A stretch of 20,445 bases of DNA from contig JAYMTA010001353.1 of the NCBI GenBank assembly GCA_036897625.1, positions 1 to 20,445 on the forward strand, given 5' to 3'. Positions 20,131 through 20,445 of this stretch are shown here, in pieces. The notes under the pieces are model-generated. The model was not told where the DNA came from. It saw only the letters and a program-made list of their open reading frames with translations, and did not search any database. How positions within the stretch are numbered: position 1 is the stretch's first letter; each line of letters opens with the position of its first letter. Origin of the DNA: Pelargonium cotyledonis (taxonomy: Eukaryota > Streptophyta > Magnoliopsida > Geraniales > Geraniaceae). Position numbers and translations under genes: made by a program.

Positions 20131-20330
20131 ACTACGACGGAAAGGCACAACGACGCAATTATCAGGGGCGCACTTTACCACTGAGCTAAGAGCCCGTCGT
20201 GTGGGCCTCCGACGAAAATTTCTGACGGACAATCCGTCAGAAAAAGACCCATCGCAAATTTTTACGATAGAATATAGAATTTACGACGGAACAGAATTTA
20301 CGACCGAATAAATTTGCGTGTCGTAAATTT
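20131..20330. mobile_element. CACTA-like transposon end, CGTCGG-rich inverted motifs
   Basis: The stretch starts with cactacgacggaaa and is full of CGACGG/CCGTCG and TACGACGGAA motifs. It includes a perfect hairpin TCTGACGGA-CAA-TCCGTCAGA (20221-20241) and further TTTACGA(C/T) repeats to about 20325. Such sub-terminal motif arrays are typical of plant CACTA (En/Spm) ends and some Mutator-like elements. The transposase, if any, would lie outside the window. It is interrupted or flanked by a plastid fragment at 20144-20195. Confidence 0.5.
20144..20195 (-). pseudogene. Plastid-derived fragment: trnI-GAU 5' exon plus intron start (NUPT)
   Basis: The reverse complement starts GGGCTCTTAGCTCAGTGGTA and runs through CCCCTGATAA, then TTGCGTCGTTGTGCC. 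As I recall it, this equals the 37-base 5' exon of plastid trnI-GAU followed by the first 15 bases of its group II intron, with about three mismatches. Two are G-to-A and C-to-T, the usual decay of nuclear plastid DNA. Both edges abut CGTCG-rich transposon-like sequence. It lacks the 3' exon and cannot make a tRNA. Confidence 0.7.
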
Positions 20331-20445
20331 TTAAAAAAAAATTAAAAAAATGAATTTTACAATATTTTTAATTATTTATTAAATTATTAAATTAAATAAT
20401 ATTTAATTCAAAAATTGAATTATAAATTCAGTTTTTAAATTAAAT
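20331..20445. other. Very AT-rich right edge
   Basis: Almost only A and T, with repeated 'aattaaat/ttaaatta' strings. Possibly the interior of the same transposon-like element. No gene seen. Confidence 0.5.

Overview
The window is plant nuclear DNA from a eudicot. All genes are plant-type, introns are AT-rich and follow plant splice signals, there is a plant cytosolic tRNA-Leu, a CC-NB-LRR disease-resistance gene and a small plastid-derived insert. The family cannot be fixed from the sequence alone; the gene structures would fit a rosid, which is an inference.

Layout, left to right. (1) The 3' part of PWP2 (periodic tryptophan protein 2, a U3 snoRNP/small-subunit-processome WD40 protein), plus strand, seven exons, with its first few dozen codons cut off by the left edge. 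(2) A complete mitochondrial CGFS monothiol glutaredoxin of the GRXS15 type, minus strand, convergent with PWP2. It has six coding exons, a long 5'UTR intron, and a 33-codon upstream ORF that encodes a hydrophobic peptide. (3) A small three-exon plus-strand gene for a 91-residue hydrophilic, LEA-like protein, divergent from the glutaredoxin. (4) A minus-strand CC-NB-LRR gene of the RPS5/RPS2-like class, without introns, that looks broken by one frameshift and one in-frame stop. (5) A ten-exon plus-strand BRCC36-type K63 deubiquitinase gene with a full JAMM metalloprotease motif. One of its introns is an AT-AC intron with textbook U12 splice signals. (6) A minus-strand tRNA-Leu(UAG), next to an imperfect 88-bp duplication packed with GGCCCA/AGCCCA motifs. 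(7) An AT-rich, repeat-like right end. It holds CACTA-like 'CGTCGG' inverted-repeat sequence and a 52-bp piece matching the 5' exon and intron start of plastid trnI-GAU.

The genes are not a functional cluster. They are unrelated housekeeping genes (ribosome biogenesis, mitochondrial Fe-S metabolism, DNA-repair deubiquitination), one stress-type small gene and one decaying immune receptor, which is ordinary plant gene order. Exon borders were set by reading GT-AG (or AT-AC) junctions that keep family-consistent reading frames, and every junction in the four spliced genes was checked for phase. Features named from remembered family sequence, rather than by a search, are flagged as such.
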